In this document: positions 1-7,308 of the stretch, in pieces
Layout of the letters: each line of letters starts with the position of its first letter
How positions within the stretch are numbered: position 1 is the first letter of the stretch
DNA from: an uncultured Clostridia bacterium
GTDB lineage: Bacteria; Bacillota; Clostridia; Lachnospirales; Anaerotignaceae
DNA: 12,408 nucleotides
Direction of reading: 5' to 3'
Assembly: GCA_937901125.1 (NCBI GenBank)
Contig: CALCGT010000039.1
Span: forward strand, 1-12,408
Position numbers and translations under genes: made by a program
Notes under the pieces: generated by a model
Told to the model about the DNA's origin: nothing
Database searches by the model: none
Seen by the model: only the letters and a program-made list of their open reading frames with translations

Positions 1-49
1 CTATGAGTCTTTTTTTATCTGTTGCACTTAGATTGTAAATTCAAGATCG

Positions 50-89
50 AAAAAAGGGAGGGGGCGGAGCAATCGTAGGTCACTCCGCC
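50..89 (-). terminator. Terminator-like hairpin at the end of the catabolic operon
   Basis: Read on the minus strand, a 7-base-pair perfect GC-rich stem (GGCGGAG at 89-83 with CTCCGCC at 69-63) encloses a 13-base loop. It is followed by CCCTCCC and then a run of six T (55-50). It lies 34 bases past the stop codon of the last minus-strand gene, where an operon terminator is expected. The 7-base C-rich spacer between stem and T-run is longer than in a classic intrinsic terminator, so it may be inefficient or act as a 3'-end stabiliser. The same stem sequence recurs at 9232-9255. Nothing else is recognisable in bases 1-122. Confidence 0.5.
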
Positions 90-122
90 AGAATAATATG
101 AAAAAAATATTGCTAACGTAAT

Positions 123-1001
123 TTATCTAACTTCAATATCCATTGCCTTTTCAAACACTTTTACCAATGCACACTGATCTTCATTGATCAGTCCCCATTC
201 TTCCATCTGATTCATATGATTCAGAACAATGGCAGACAGGGGGATCTCTACACCCATTTCATTTGCCAGCTGCATCGCATTCTTCATATCTTTCTGATGA
301 ACAGCAATTCTGGCACTGGCTGTAAAATCTCTGGAAATGATCTTGGGAACCTTGAGATCCATAACCGCACTCTGAGCAAAGCCGCCTTTGATCGCATTGT
401 AAAGAACTTCAGGATCCAGCCCTGCTTTTGCCGCAAATGCATACGCTTCCCCAACAGAAACCAGATTGCAGCCAACGATCATATTATTTGACAGTTTTGC
501 CACACAGCCGCAGCCTGTGCTACCCATGTATGTAACAGTGGAACCCACGCAATGTAGTAAGTCTTTCACTTTATCGAAAGTTTCCTTCTCGCCTCCACTC
601 ATCACTACCAGTGTGCCGGCAATGGCACCAGTTTCACCACCGCTGACAGGAGAATCCAGCAGTTCCATGCCTGCTTCTTTTACCAGCGGGCAAAGTGTTC
701 TGATAACTCCGGGTGCAGTAGAACTTAAATCCACAATAATTGTGCCCGGCTTAGCTTTTACAATGATTTCTCTGACCGTGCTGTCTACCAGTTCATTTTT
801 AGGCAAGCAGAGAAAAATAATATCACTATCTGCATAAATCTCGTCTGCACTTCCAGTAGCTTTGCCACCTTGCGCGATAAAGCGCTCTCTTGCCGCCTCC
901 ACTACGTCAAAACCTGTGACATCACAACCACCTTTTTTCATCAAATTGGTTGCCATAGGTAAACCCATGATACCCATGCCCATAAAACCGACTTTTTTCA
1001 T
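123..1001 (-). CDS. NAD(P)-dependent beta-hydroxyacid dehydrogenase (3-hydroxyisobutyrate / tartronate semialdehyde reductase family)
   Basis: This 292-residue protein has the family's usual length and layout. An N-terminal Rossmann fold carries GFMGMGIMGLPMA (residues 5-17). Next come the substrate-loop motif DSPVSGGETGAIAGTL (116-131) and the catalytic-lysine segment GCGCVAKLSNN (163-173) with Lys169 and Asn172/173. The C-terminal helical domain contains KDMKNAM (237-243). Asp32 at the end of the second strand suggests NAD rather than NADP, which is inference. Members interconvert a hydroxyacid with a semialdehyde or oxoacid, such as 3-hydroxyisobutyrate/methylmalonate semialdehyde or glycerate/tartronate semialdehyde. 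The exact substrate cannot be assigned. It is the last gene of the operon, starting 13 bases after the E3 stop. Its ribosome binding site is an unusual AAGGGGGGGG. In this context it may reduce an aldehyde acid made by the upstream dehydrogenase complex. Confidence 0.9.
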   Translation of the reverse strand: MKKVGFMGMGIMGLPMATNLMKKGGCDVTGFDVVEAARERFIAQGGKATGSADEIYADSDIIFLCLPKNELVDSTVREIIVKAKPGTIIVDLSSTAPGVIRTLCPLVKEAGMELLDSPVSGGETGAIAGTLVVMSGGEKETFDKVKDLLHCVGSTVTYMGSTGCGCVAKLSNNMIVGCNLVSVGEAYAFAAKAGLDPEVLYNAIKGGFAQSAVMDLKVPKIISRDFTASARIAVHQKDMKNAMQLANEMGVEIPLSAIVLNHMNQMEEWGLINEDQCALVKVFEKAMDIEVR

Positions 1002-1006
1002 TAAAT

Positions 1007-1016
1007 CCCCCCCCTT
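1007..1016 (-). promoter_or_regulatory. Homopolymeric G8 ribosome binding site of the beta-hydroxyacid dehydrogenase gene
   Basis: On the minus strand the only Shine-Dalgarno candidate before the ATG at 1001 is AAGGGGGGGG, with eight consecutive G. It is followed by ATTTA and the start codon, and its first two bases belong to the stop codon of the E3 gene. The other genes here use AGGAGG-like sites. A run of eight G is prone to length slippage, which would change Shine-Dalgarno spacing. Confidence 0.6.
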
Positions 1017-2730
1017 ATTTATTGGGAATATGAATAGCTCTCTTTTCCGCCGCCAGAGCTGCTTCTCTAACCGCTTCTGTTACTGTAGGATGTGCATGGA
1101 TTGTAGCATTAATATCTTCTACAGTTGCTTCCAAACCGATTGCCAGTGCGCATTCACCGATCAGATCCGTCGCTCTGGGACCTAAGATATGTACACCCAG
1201 TACTTCTTTATATTCCTTACCCAAAATGAACTTAATGCTGCCTACGCCGCCATTCATGATCAAGGATTTACCATTTGCCATCAGAGGGAATTTACCAACG
1301 ATGTATTCAATACCCATTTCCTTGGCTTTTTCTTCTGTCATACCTACGCCTGCGAATTCAGGATCTGTATATACGCAGGAAGGATTTGTTGCACCATCAT
1401 AAACCGCTTCTTCGCCTAGTGCATTTTCAGCAGCCACTTCACCCTGTGCAGATGCCACATGTGCCAGCATCACTTTACCCAGGCAATCGCCGATAGCATA
1501 TACATTTGCTACATTAGTTTCCATCTTGTCGTTTACTGTGATACGGCCTCTATCATTAGCGATGCCAACTGCGTCCAGATTCAGGGCTTCTGTATCTGTT
1601 CTTCTACCAACAGCCACCAGAACTTTTTCTGCTTCAAAGGACTGGATTTTGCCGCCAACTTCCACGTTGACCTTTGCACCCGCTGTAGCCGCTTCTACAG
1701 ACTGTACCTTTGCTTCTGTCATGATTTTCACACCATTTGCTTCCATCATTTTACGCATCTGTGCTGTCAATTCGCCGTCCATCATAGGCAGCAATTTGGA
1801 TGCTGCTTCTACAACAGTTACTTCTACACCAAATTTATTGTATGCTGTTGCCAGTTCAATACCGATAACGCCACCACCAATCACCAGCAGGCTCTTCGGC
1901 AGTTTTTCAAAAGACAGTGCCCCTGTAGAATCTACACAGTGTGCATTTTCCTTTACACCGGGGATGGGAGGGATCGCGGGTACAGAGCCTGCTGCGATGA
2001 TGATTTTATCAAAAGTCATGTTTTCCTTTGTACCATCTTTCTTTGTTACAGCCAGTGTATCTTTAGAAGCAAAAGAAGCTGTGCCTTCTACAACTTTAAT
2101 CTTATTCGCTTTCATCAGCCCTGTTACACCACTTACCAGTTGGTTTGTGATTGCGGATTTCTTCGCCTGAACCTTGCCCCAATCGATACTCTTAACTTCT
2201 ACATTGATGCCGAACGCTACTGCTTCTTTCGCTTCCGTAATTGCGTCTGCTGCATGCAGGATTGCTTTAGTAGGAATACAGCCAACATTCAGACATGTAC
2301 CACCTAATTTATTTTTTTCAATCAATGTCACTTTGCCGCCCAGCTGTGCTGCTCTGATCGCTGCCACATAGCCACCAGGCCCGCCGCCAATAACTGCAAC
2401 TGTTGTTTCGCCTGCAGGTTTCTTTGCGGCAGAGGCAGGTGTTGTTGCGGAAGCAGGTGCTGCTGCAGGAGTTGCATTACCAACCTGTTCGCCTGCTGCG
2501 CCAATATATGCCAGAATGCCCTTTACAGGTACATCGTCGTCTTCTTTCGCTACGATCTTGATCAGCGTGCCTTCTGCTTCTGCAGTAACTTCGCTGGTCA
2601 GCTTATCTGTTGTGATTTCCAACAGGACATCGCCCACTTTTACAATGTCGCCTTCCTGTTTGATCCATTTAGAAATTGTGCCTTCTTCCATGGTAAGACC
2701 AAGCTGAGGCATTTTTACCTCTACTGCCAT
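1015..2730 (-). CDS. lpdA: Dihydrolipoyl dehydrogenase (E3) with N-terminal lipoyl domain
   Basis: This 571-residue flavoprotein re-oxidises the dihydrolipoyl groups of the E2 core and passes electrons to NAD. Residues 1-84 are a biotinyl/lipoyl domain with the lipoylated lysine in TTDKLTSEV (Lys43). An Ala/Pro/Thr-rich linker spans about 85-108. The FAD-binding motif VIGGGPGGYVAA is at 113-124 and the redox disulfide GGTCLNVGCIPTK at 143-155 (Cys146, Cys151). The NAD-binding motif VIGGGVIGIELA is at 283-294, the second FAD contact VYAIGDC at 410-416, and the C-terminal catalytic HAHPTVTE at 545-552 (His547, Glu552). The start has a strong AGGAGG eight bases upstream. It is separated from the E2 gene by 218 bases holding a long inverted repeat. 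Lipoyl-carrying E3 proteins occur in many Gram-positive and some other 2-oxoacid and acetoin dehydrogenase complexes. The lipoyl domain closely matches that of the neighbouring E2. Confidence 0.96.
   Translation of the reverse strand: MAVEVKMPQLGLTMEEGTISKWIKQEGDIVKVGDVLLEITTDKLTSEVTAEAEGTLIKIVAKEDDDVPVKGILAYIGAAGEQVGNATPAAAPASATTPASAAKKPAGETTVAVIGGGPGGYVAAIRAAQLGGKVTLIEKNKLGGTCLNVGCIPTKAILHAADAITEAKEAVAFGINVEVKSIDWGKVQAKKSAITNQLVSGVTGLMKANKIKVVEGTASFASKDTLAVTKKDGTKENMTFDKIIIAAGSVPAIPPIPGVKENAHCVDSTGALSFEKLPKSLLVIGGGVIGIELATAYNKFGVEVTVVEAASKLLPMMDGELTAQMRKMMEANGVKIMTEAKVQSVEAATAGAKVNVEVGGKIQSFEAEKVLVAVGRRTDTEALNLDAVGIANDRGRITVNDKMETNVANVYAIGDCLGKVMLAHVASAQGEVAAENALGEEAVYDGATNPSCVYTDPEFAGVGMTEEKAKEMGIEYIVGKFPLMANGKSLIMNGGVGSIKFILGKEYKEVLGVHILGPRATDLIGECALAIGLEATVEDINATIHAHPTVTEAVREAALAAEKRAIHIPNK
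2594..2621. repeat. 28-base perfect direct repeat, copy 1 (in the E3 lipoyl domain)
   Basis: Bases 2594-2621 are identical to 4048-4075. Both copies encode the segment around the lipoylated lysine (EITTDKLTS), once in E3 and once in E2. The repeat marks an internal duplication of the lipoyl domain. The two copies lie about 1.45 kb apart in the same orientation, so recombination between them would remove the E2 peripheral-subunit-binding and catalytic domains. Confidence 0.85.
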
Positions 2731-2948
2731 GTTATATTCCTCCTGTCTGTTCAGGTTATTTTCGTGGTTTAAATGTATCCTTTTTCAGTCAGCGAATAAA
2801 AATCAAAATAAAAAATCGAAAAAGGATACCAGAGTGGCCTTACTACCGTATAAAATCTTTCATACAATAATAAAGCCGCTCTTCATCCAATGAAATGATT
2901 TGGGATGTGTAAAATGAAAGCTTTAGCTATCGTTCTCAAAAACTCAGA
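2731..2948. other. Intergenic region between the E2 and E3 genes
   Basis: This 218-base AT-rich gap is by far the widest between enzyme genes of the operon; the others are overlaps or gaps of 13 to 51 bases. I see no coding potential that resembles a protein. It holds the E3 ribosome binding site next to 2730 and the 12-base inverted repeat at 2775-2829. No convincing internal promoter was found: TTGTAT and TATACG-like elements exist without good partners. Confidence 0.6.
2775..2829. repeat. Perfect 12-base inverted repeat with 31-base AT-rich loop
   Basis: The arms GTATCCTTTTTC (2775-2786) and GAAAAAGGATAC (2818-2829) are perfect inverted copies separated by 31 mostly A/T bases. On the operon transcript it would form a 12-base-pair stem between the E2 and E3 cistrons. 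No T-run follows on the minus strand, so it does not look like an intrinsic terminator. A role in mRNA processing or differential stability, or a protein binding site, is possible but unproven. Confidence 0.75.
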
Positions 2949-4184
2949 TTACAGCAGAATCTGCATAGGATTTTCCATCAATTCCTTAATTGCCAATTCG
3001 AATTTTGCTGCTGTTGCACCATCAATCAGTCTGTGGTCAAATGTGAAGGAAATACGCATGAACTGTCTCTTTGTAATGTTACCTTCATCATCCATCACCA
3101 GTTCATCCTGTACCGCACAAACGCCCAGAATGCCAGAATCAGGCTGATTAATAATAGGATCAAATGTTTCTACGCCAAACATACCCAGGTTGGAGATAGA
3201 GAATGTAGATCCTTTATATTCATCCATTTCCAGTTTGTTTGTTTTCGCACGTTCTGCCAGGTCTTTTGCTGCAGCAGAGATTTCACTCAAACTCATCTTG
3301 TCAGCGTCTTTAATTACAGGAACAATCAGACCTTCATCCAGTGCAACCGCCATACCAATATTTACATGTACACGTTTGATAATCTTGTCGCCATCGATAC
3401 TTACCAAAATATGCTTGTTATTTTTCAGAGCTTTTGCTGTTGCTTTCAGAATGTAGTCGTTCAGAGAATATTTTACGCCCAGATTTTCATTTACTTTCTT
3501 ACGGAATGTCATCAGATCTGTTACATCGATTTTTACATTCTGAGTAACAGTAGGAATTTCCTGAGCAGATTTTGTCATTCTTTCTGCAATAACTTTTCTC
3601 ATACCTGCCAGTTTCACTACTTCATCGCCGTCCATCAGTTCCAGATTTGCTACTGGAGTCATGATAGCAGGAGCAACTGTAGGAATTACTTCCACTGCGG
3701 GTGCGGCTTTTGCTGCTTCCGCTACTGCCAAAATATCCTTCTGAACAATACGCCCCATAGGGCCTGTGCCTTTCACTGTGCTATAATCCACACCCAGTTT
3801 TGCCGCAGTTTTCTTAGCCAGAGGAGAAATTCTATTTCTTGTACCTGTAGGTACTGTAGGAACAACTGCTACGGGAGTTGCTGCCACAGGCGCTGCTGTT
3901 TCTACGGATGTAGGTGCTGCGGGTGTCGCTTCGCCAACCTGTTCACCAGGTTCACCAATATATGCCAGAAGACCTTTTACAGGAATATCTTCACCTTCCT
4001 GTGCCACGATCTTCAGTAATACGCCGTCAAATTCGCTTTCCACTTCACTGGTCAGCTTATCTGTTGTGATTTCCAGAATAACTTCGCCCGCTTTCACTGC
4101 GTCGCCTTCCTGTTTCACCCATTTTGTTACTGTGCCTTCTTCCATGGTCAGGCCAAGCTGAGGCATTTTTACTTCAAAAGCCAT
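2949..4184 (-). CDS. acoC: Dihydrolipoamide acyltransferase (E2) of an acetoin/2-oxoacid dehydrogenase complex
   Basis: This 411-residue core subunit takes the acyl group from E1 on a swinging lipoyl arm and transfers it to CoA. Domains in order: a lipoyl domain at 1-84 (Lys43 in TTDKLTSEV); an Ala/Pro/Val linker; a peripheral subunit-binding domain at about 116-153 (RISPLAKKTAAKLGVD...GTGPMGRIVQKDI); a second linker; and the catalytic domain at about 187-411, ending with the active-site motif FDHRLIDGA (His384, Asp388). One lipoyl domain and about 410 residues fit bacterial acetoin or branched-chain type E2 proteins. The gene starts 12 bases after the E1 beta stop, behind AAGGAGGG. Acyl specificity (acetyl or longer) cannot be read from sequence, so the symbol is provisional; a pyruvate dehydrogenase E2 is the main alternative. 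Confidence 0.93.
   Translation of the reverse strand: MAFEVKMPQLGLTMEEGTVTKWVKQEGDAVKAGEVILEITTDKLTSEVESEFDGVLLKIVAQEGEDIPVKGLLAYIGEPGEQVGEATPAAPTSVETAAPVAATPVAVVPTVPTGTRNRISPLAKKTAAKLGVDYSTVKGTGPMGRIVQKDILAVAEAAKAAPAVEVIPTVAPAIMTPVANLELMDGDEVVKLAGMRKVIAERMTKSAQEIPTVTQNVKIDVTDLMTFRKKVNENLGVKYSLNDYILKATAKALKNNKHILVSIDGDKIIKRVHVNIGMAVALDEGLIVPVIKDADKMSLSEISAAAKDLAERAKTNKLEMDEYKGSTFSISNLGMFGVETFDPIINQPDSGILGVCAVQDELVMDDEGNITKRQFMRISFTFDHRLIDGATAAKFELAIKELMENPMQILL
4048..4075. repeat. 28-base perfect direct repeat, copy 2 (in the E2 lipoyl domain)
   Basis: This partner of 2594-2621 encodes the lipoyl-lysine region of E2. By hand alignment the first 90 residues of E2 and E3 match at 68 positions. 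The DNA identity is concentrated here, where function most constrains the protein, so strong selection, recent duplication or gene conversion could each explain it. Confidence 0.85.
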
Positions 4185-4196
4185 GCTTTTCCCTCC

Positions 4197-5177
4197 TTAC
4201 TTATTCAGTACTTTTTTCACTGCTTTCACGATATCTGCGGGATAAGGGAAGTTTTCATCTTCCAGCGTAGGGCTAAAAGGAGAAACGATATTCAGACCAC
4301 AGGCACGTGCAACAGGTGCATCTAATTCATCGAACAATTCTTCTGCAATCTGTGCAGACAGTTCACCAGCGTAGCTGCCGCGTTTTACTTCTTCGGATAC
4401 GATCAGTACATTATGTGTTTTGGATACAGATGCTACAATTGCATCCCAATCCAGAGGAACCAGAGTTCTCAGATCCAGAACTTCTACATTGATGCCTTCT
4501 TTTTCCAGCTCTTTTGCAGCTTCCAGAGAGAAGTTTACCTGACGGCTCCATGTAATAATTGTCAAATCTGTACCTTCACGTTTTACTGCAGCCTTGCCCA
4601 GAGGAATTGTATATTCACCTTCAGGAATTTCTTCTTTTTTTGCATACAGCAGTTTGTGTTCCATAGATACAACAGGGTCATCATCTCTGATTGCACTCTT
4701 CAGCAGACCTTTTGCATCTTCTGCTGAAGAAGGAGCAATGACCTTCAGACCGGGTGTATGACAGAACAGTGCTTCCAAACTCTGAGAATGCTGACCTGCA
4801 TTTCTTCTGCCAGAACCCATAGGACATCTCAGTACCATGGGCACAGATGCCTGACCGCCTGTCATATATCTCATTTTCGCAGCCTGGTTAATAATAGGGT
4901 CAGCTGCCACTGTAATGAAGTCATTGTACATCAGTTCTACAACAGGGCGCATACCTCTCATAGCTGCACCAACCGCCATACCGCAGAAACCAGATTCAGA
5001 AATGGGTGTATCCCATACTCTATGAGCACCGAATTCTTCCTGGAAACCTACAGTAATACCAAATACGTTACCCATTTTACCCATATCTTCACCGAGAACG
5101 ATTACATTGACGTCTCTTTCCATTTCTTCATGGATTGCTTCACCGATCGCTTTACTTACACTGATTTTTTTGCTCAT
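4197..5177 (-). CDS. acoB: Thiamine-diphosphate-dependent dehydrogenase E1 beta subunit (acetoin/pyruvate dehydrogenase type)
   Basis: This 326-residue protein forms the E1 heterotetramer with the alpha subunit and supplies the glutamate that activates the thiamine ring. The N-terminal transketolase pyrimidine-binding domain includes GEDMG (29-33), WDTPISESGF (55-64, catalytic Glu61), FITVAADPI (87-95) and GQHSQSLEA (128-136, conserved His130). The C-terminal transketolase domain starts near residue 200 (TDLTIITWS) and includes LDLRTLVPLD. The length matches AcoB/PdhB proteins. The ATG overlaps the TGA of the alpha gene as ATGA (5174-5177), with AAAGGAG inside the alpha gene, which points to translational coupling and equal stoichiometry. 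Acetoin versus pyruvate specificity is unresolved. Confidence 0.95.
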   Translation of the reverse strand: MSKKISVSKAIGEAIHEEMERDVNVIVLGEDMGKMGNVFGITVGFQEEFGAHRVWDTPISESGFCGMAVGAAMRGMRPVVELMYNDFITVAADPIINQAAKMRYMTGGQASVPMVLRCPMGSGRRNAGQHSQSLEALFCHTPGLKVIAPSSAEDAKGLLKSAIRDDDPVVSMEHKLLYAKKEEIPEGEYTIPLGKAAVKREGTDLTIITWSRQVNFSLEAAKELEKEGINVEVLDLRTLVPLDWDAIVASVSKTHNVLIVSEEVKRGSYAGELSAQIAEELFDELDAPVARACGLNIVSPFSPTLEDENFPYPADIVKAVKKVLNK

Positions 5178-6172
5178 CTTACTACACTCCTTTCATTGTC
5201 TGAAGAATATACCTCTGTAGTTGCTTCAGAAGGATCGGGGTATTCGGATTCGATTGCGAATTTGTAAGCTGCTTCGATCGCTTCATCTACTGCTTTTTCA
5301 ATAGCAACGATTTCTTCTTCTGTTGCCACTTTATCCTTCAGCAGTTTTGCGCGGAAATTAGGGATTGCTTCTTTCTCATGTGCTTCTTCCATATAGGACG
5401 CAGAACGATATACAGCAGGATCGCCGCAGTAGTGACCCTGATGACGGAATGTTGTGCATTCCACGATAGAAGGACCATTACCTGCTCTTGCATAATCGAC
5501 TGCTTCTTTTACTGCTTCATAAACAGTGATAGGGTCATTGCCATCAACAGTTTTGCCAGGAATATCATACGCTTTTGCACGTACTGCGATTGTTTCAGTA
5601 TTTGTTACGCCATGGATTTCTGTAGACACACCATAGCGATTGTTTTCGCAAAGATATACTACAGGCAGCTTCCACGCCGCTGCCATATTGATGGATTCAT
5701 GGAATGTACCCTGGTTAGACGCGGAATCACCAAAGAAGCACAGAGTAACATGTTTGTCACCCCAGATTTTAGATGCAAAAGCTGCACCAGTTGCAATAGG
5801 GATACCCGCACCTACAATACCATTTGCACCCAAAGAGTGCAGACCTTCGATATCAGCAATATGCATGGAACCGCCTTTACCCTTGCAGTAACCAGTTTTC
5901 TTGCCGAACAGTTCTGCCATCATCAGGTTCAGATCGCCGCCTTTCGCTACACAATGACCATGACCTCTGTGTGTGGATGCCATATAGTCATCAGGTTCCA
6001 GTGCAAAACAAGCACCTGTAGGCACTGCTTCCTGCCCCAGACACAGGTGGATATTTCCGTGCATCATACCTTTTGTGAAGCAATCCGCTGCTGTAGATTC
6101 AAAACCTTTGATTTTCAGCATCATTTCGTACATGCCCAAAAGCATTTCTTTTGAATATTTTTTCTTACTCAA
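5174..6172 (-). CDS. acoA: Thiamine-diphosphate-dependent dehydrogenase E1 alpha subunit (acetoin/pyruvate dehydrogenase type)
   Basis: E1 alpha binds the diphosphate and Mg of thiamine diphosphate and starts cleavage or decarboxylation. Numbering from the upstream TTG at 6193, STHRGHGH is at 73-80, KGGSMH at 106-111, and the thiamine motif runs from FFGDSASNQG (153-162) to CENNRYG (182-188). The C-terminal loop TFRHQGHYCGDP is at 248-259. The third residue of the usual GDG is Ser157. The start is a TTG. I chose 6172 because AAAAGGGTGAT precedes it at good spacing and MSKKKYSKEMLL resembles family N-termini, giving 332 residues. The in-frame TTG at 6193 would give 339 but has only two bases between its AAAGGA and the start. 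The gene overlaps E1 beta by four bases and lies 50 bases after the zinc dehydrogenase. The alpha/beta pair followed by E2 and E3 fits an aco- or pdh-type operon. Confidence 0.93.
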   Translation of the reverse strand: MSKKKYSKEMLLGMYEMMLKIKGFESTAADCFTKGMMHGNIHLCLGQEAVPTGACFALEPDDYMASTHRGHGHCVAKGGDLNLMMAELFGKKTGYCKGKGGSMHIADIEGLHSLGANGIVGAGIPIATGAAFASKIWGDKHVTLCFFGDSASNQGTFHESINMAAAWKLPVVYLCENNRYGVSTEIHGVTNTETIAVRAKAYDIPGKTVDGNDPITVYEAVKEAVDYARAGNGPSIVECTTFRHQGHYCGDPAVYRSASYMEEAHEKEAIPNFRAKLLKDKVATEEEIVAIEKAVDEAIEAAYKFAIESEYPDPSEATTEVYSSDNERSVVR

Positions 6173-6222
6173 TGAAATCACCCTTTTCTTCAAAATCCTT
6201 TATTTAAAAATATTTTTATTTA

Positions 6223-7257
6223 TTAAGGTTTCAGAACAACTTTACCGCACTGACCTTTTTCCATCAGTTCCAGACCTGTTTCAAACTCTTCCAGAGGAAG
6301 CACATGTGTGATAACCTTGCTGATATCCAGCCCTGCTTCAAACAGACCTTTCATACTTTCCCATGTTCTGGGAATTTCTCTGCCGGAAACACCTTTTACG
6401 CAATAACCGCTGGTAACGAATTTTTCCCATTCCAGTGTCATGGGTTTGGGGCCAAGGCCTGCAATCACTACTGTGCCGTCAGGCTTCAGATAATCGAAGC
6501 AGCCAGTAACTGCACCTGCATTGCCGGAGAAATCCAGAACGAAATCCACACCTAGGCCGCCGCTCAGTTCCTTCACTCTTGCTGCTGTATCTTCTTTCAG
6601 GGGATTTACCACCGCATCTGCGCCCATATCCAGAGCCATCTGTCCGCGCTGTTCATTCAGCTCGATACCAATGATCTGAGCAGCACCCAATGTTTTTGCT
6701 ACTGCAACACCCATACAGCCGATGGGGCCGCAGCCGATAATGGTAACCTTCTTTGTGGCGATAGGGAATTCCATTGCCGCATGGACCGCAACACCCAGAG
6801 GTTCCATCAGTGCCAACTGTTCTACAGGCATATTGGGGTCGCATTTATTTACATCGCTTTCAGGGATGCAAATATATTCCGCCATAGCACCGTCACGATG
6901 AACACCGATCACGACTGTGTTATAGCAAACATCCGCATGACCATTTCTACACAGATCACAGGTTCCGCAAACCAGATGAGAGTCAGAGTTTACAACATCG
7001 CCAACCTGTACGGATTTTACATTTTTACCTACCTTCGCAACGACACCAGCATATTCATGCCCTATGATGGTAGGAGGGTTCATTCTTTTCTGTGCATAAT
7101 CGTCCCAGCGCTTGATATGTACGTCTGTACCGCAGATTGTAACAGCTTTCACACGGATCAGAACATCGTTATCACCAACTTCAGGAACAGGCTTTTCAGT
7201 CAGAACAACAAAGCCGTCACCTTTCTGTTCTTTTACAACACATTTCATCACTTCCAT
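6223..7257 (-). CDS. Zinc-dependent medium-chain dehydrogenase, L-threonine 3-dehydrogenase-like
   Basis: This 344-residue NAD-linked alcohol dehydrogenase oxidises a secondary alcohol to a ketone. The catalytic zinc site is formed by Cys42 (ICGTDVHI), His67-Glu68 (GHEYAG) and probably Glu152 (MEPLG). The structural zinc site is Cys97, Cys100, Cys103 and Cys111. The Rossmann motif IIGCGPIG is at 173-180, followed by an acidic residue in GIELN that favours NAD. Several stretches recall L-threonine 3-dehydrogenase: CGTDVHIxxWDxxAQK, GVxRxGxxAEY, GREIPRTWESM and ITHVLPLEEF. No 2-amino-3-ketobutyrate CoA ligase gene is nearby, so threonine catabolism is not supported by context. A 2,3-diol or hydroxyacid dehydrogenase feeding the downstream E1-E2-E3 complex is the alternative. 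AAAAAGGAGG precedes the ATG; the gap to dctM is 51 bases. Confidence 0.9.
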   Translation of the reverse strand: MEVMKCVVKEQKGDGFVVLTEKPVPEVGDNDVLIRVKAVTICGTDVHIKRWDDYAQKRMNPPTIIGHEYAGVVAKVGKNVKSVQVGDVVNSDSHLVCGTCDLCRNGHADVCYNTVVIGVHRDGAMAEYICIPESDVNKCDPNMPVEQLALMEPLGVAVHAAMEFPIATKKVTIIGCGPIGCMGVAVAKTLGAAQIIGIELNEQRGQMALDMGADAVVNPLKEDTAARVKELSGGLGVDFVLDFSGNAGAVTGCFDYLKPDGTVVIAGLGPKPMTLEWEKFVTSGYCVKGVSGREIPRTWESMKGLFEAGLDISKVITHVLPLEEFETGLELMEKGQCGKVVLKP

Positions 7258-7308
7258 TTTTTATTCCTCCTTTTTATTTACGGACGGAAAGCATATTTAC
7301 CTTATGGA

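Noticed and set aside
1459..2307. 282-codon plus-strand frame opposite the E3 gene
   Set aside because: Antisense shadow of a well-supported dihydrolipoyl dehydrogenase; no family resemblance.
6173..6193. Seven-codon extension of E1 alpha from an upstream TTG
   Set aside because: Its Shine-Dalgarno-like AAAGGA is only two bases from the codon. The TTG at 6172 has AAAAGGGTGAT at good spacing and gives a normal N-terminus.
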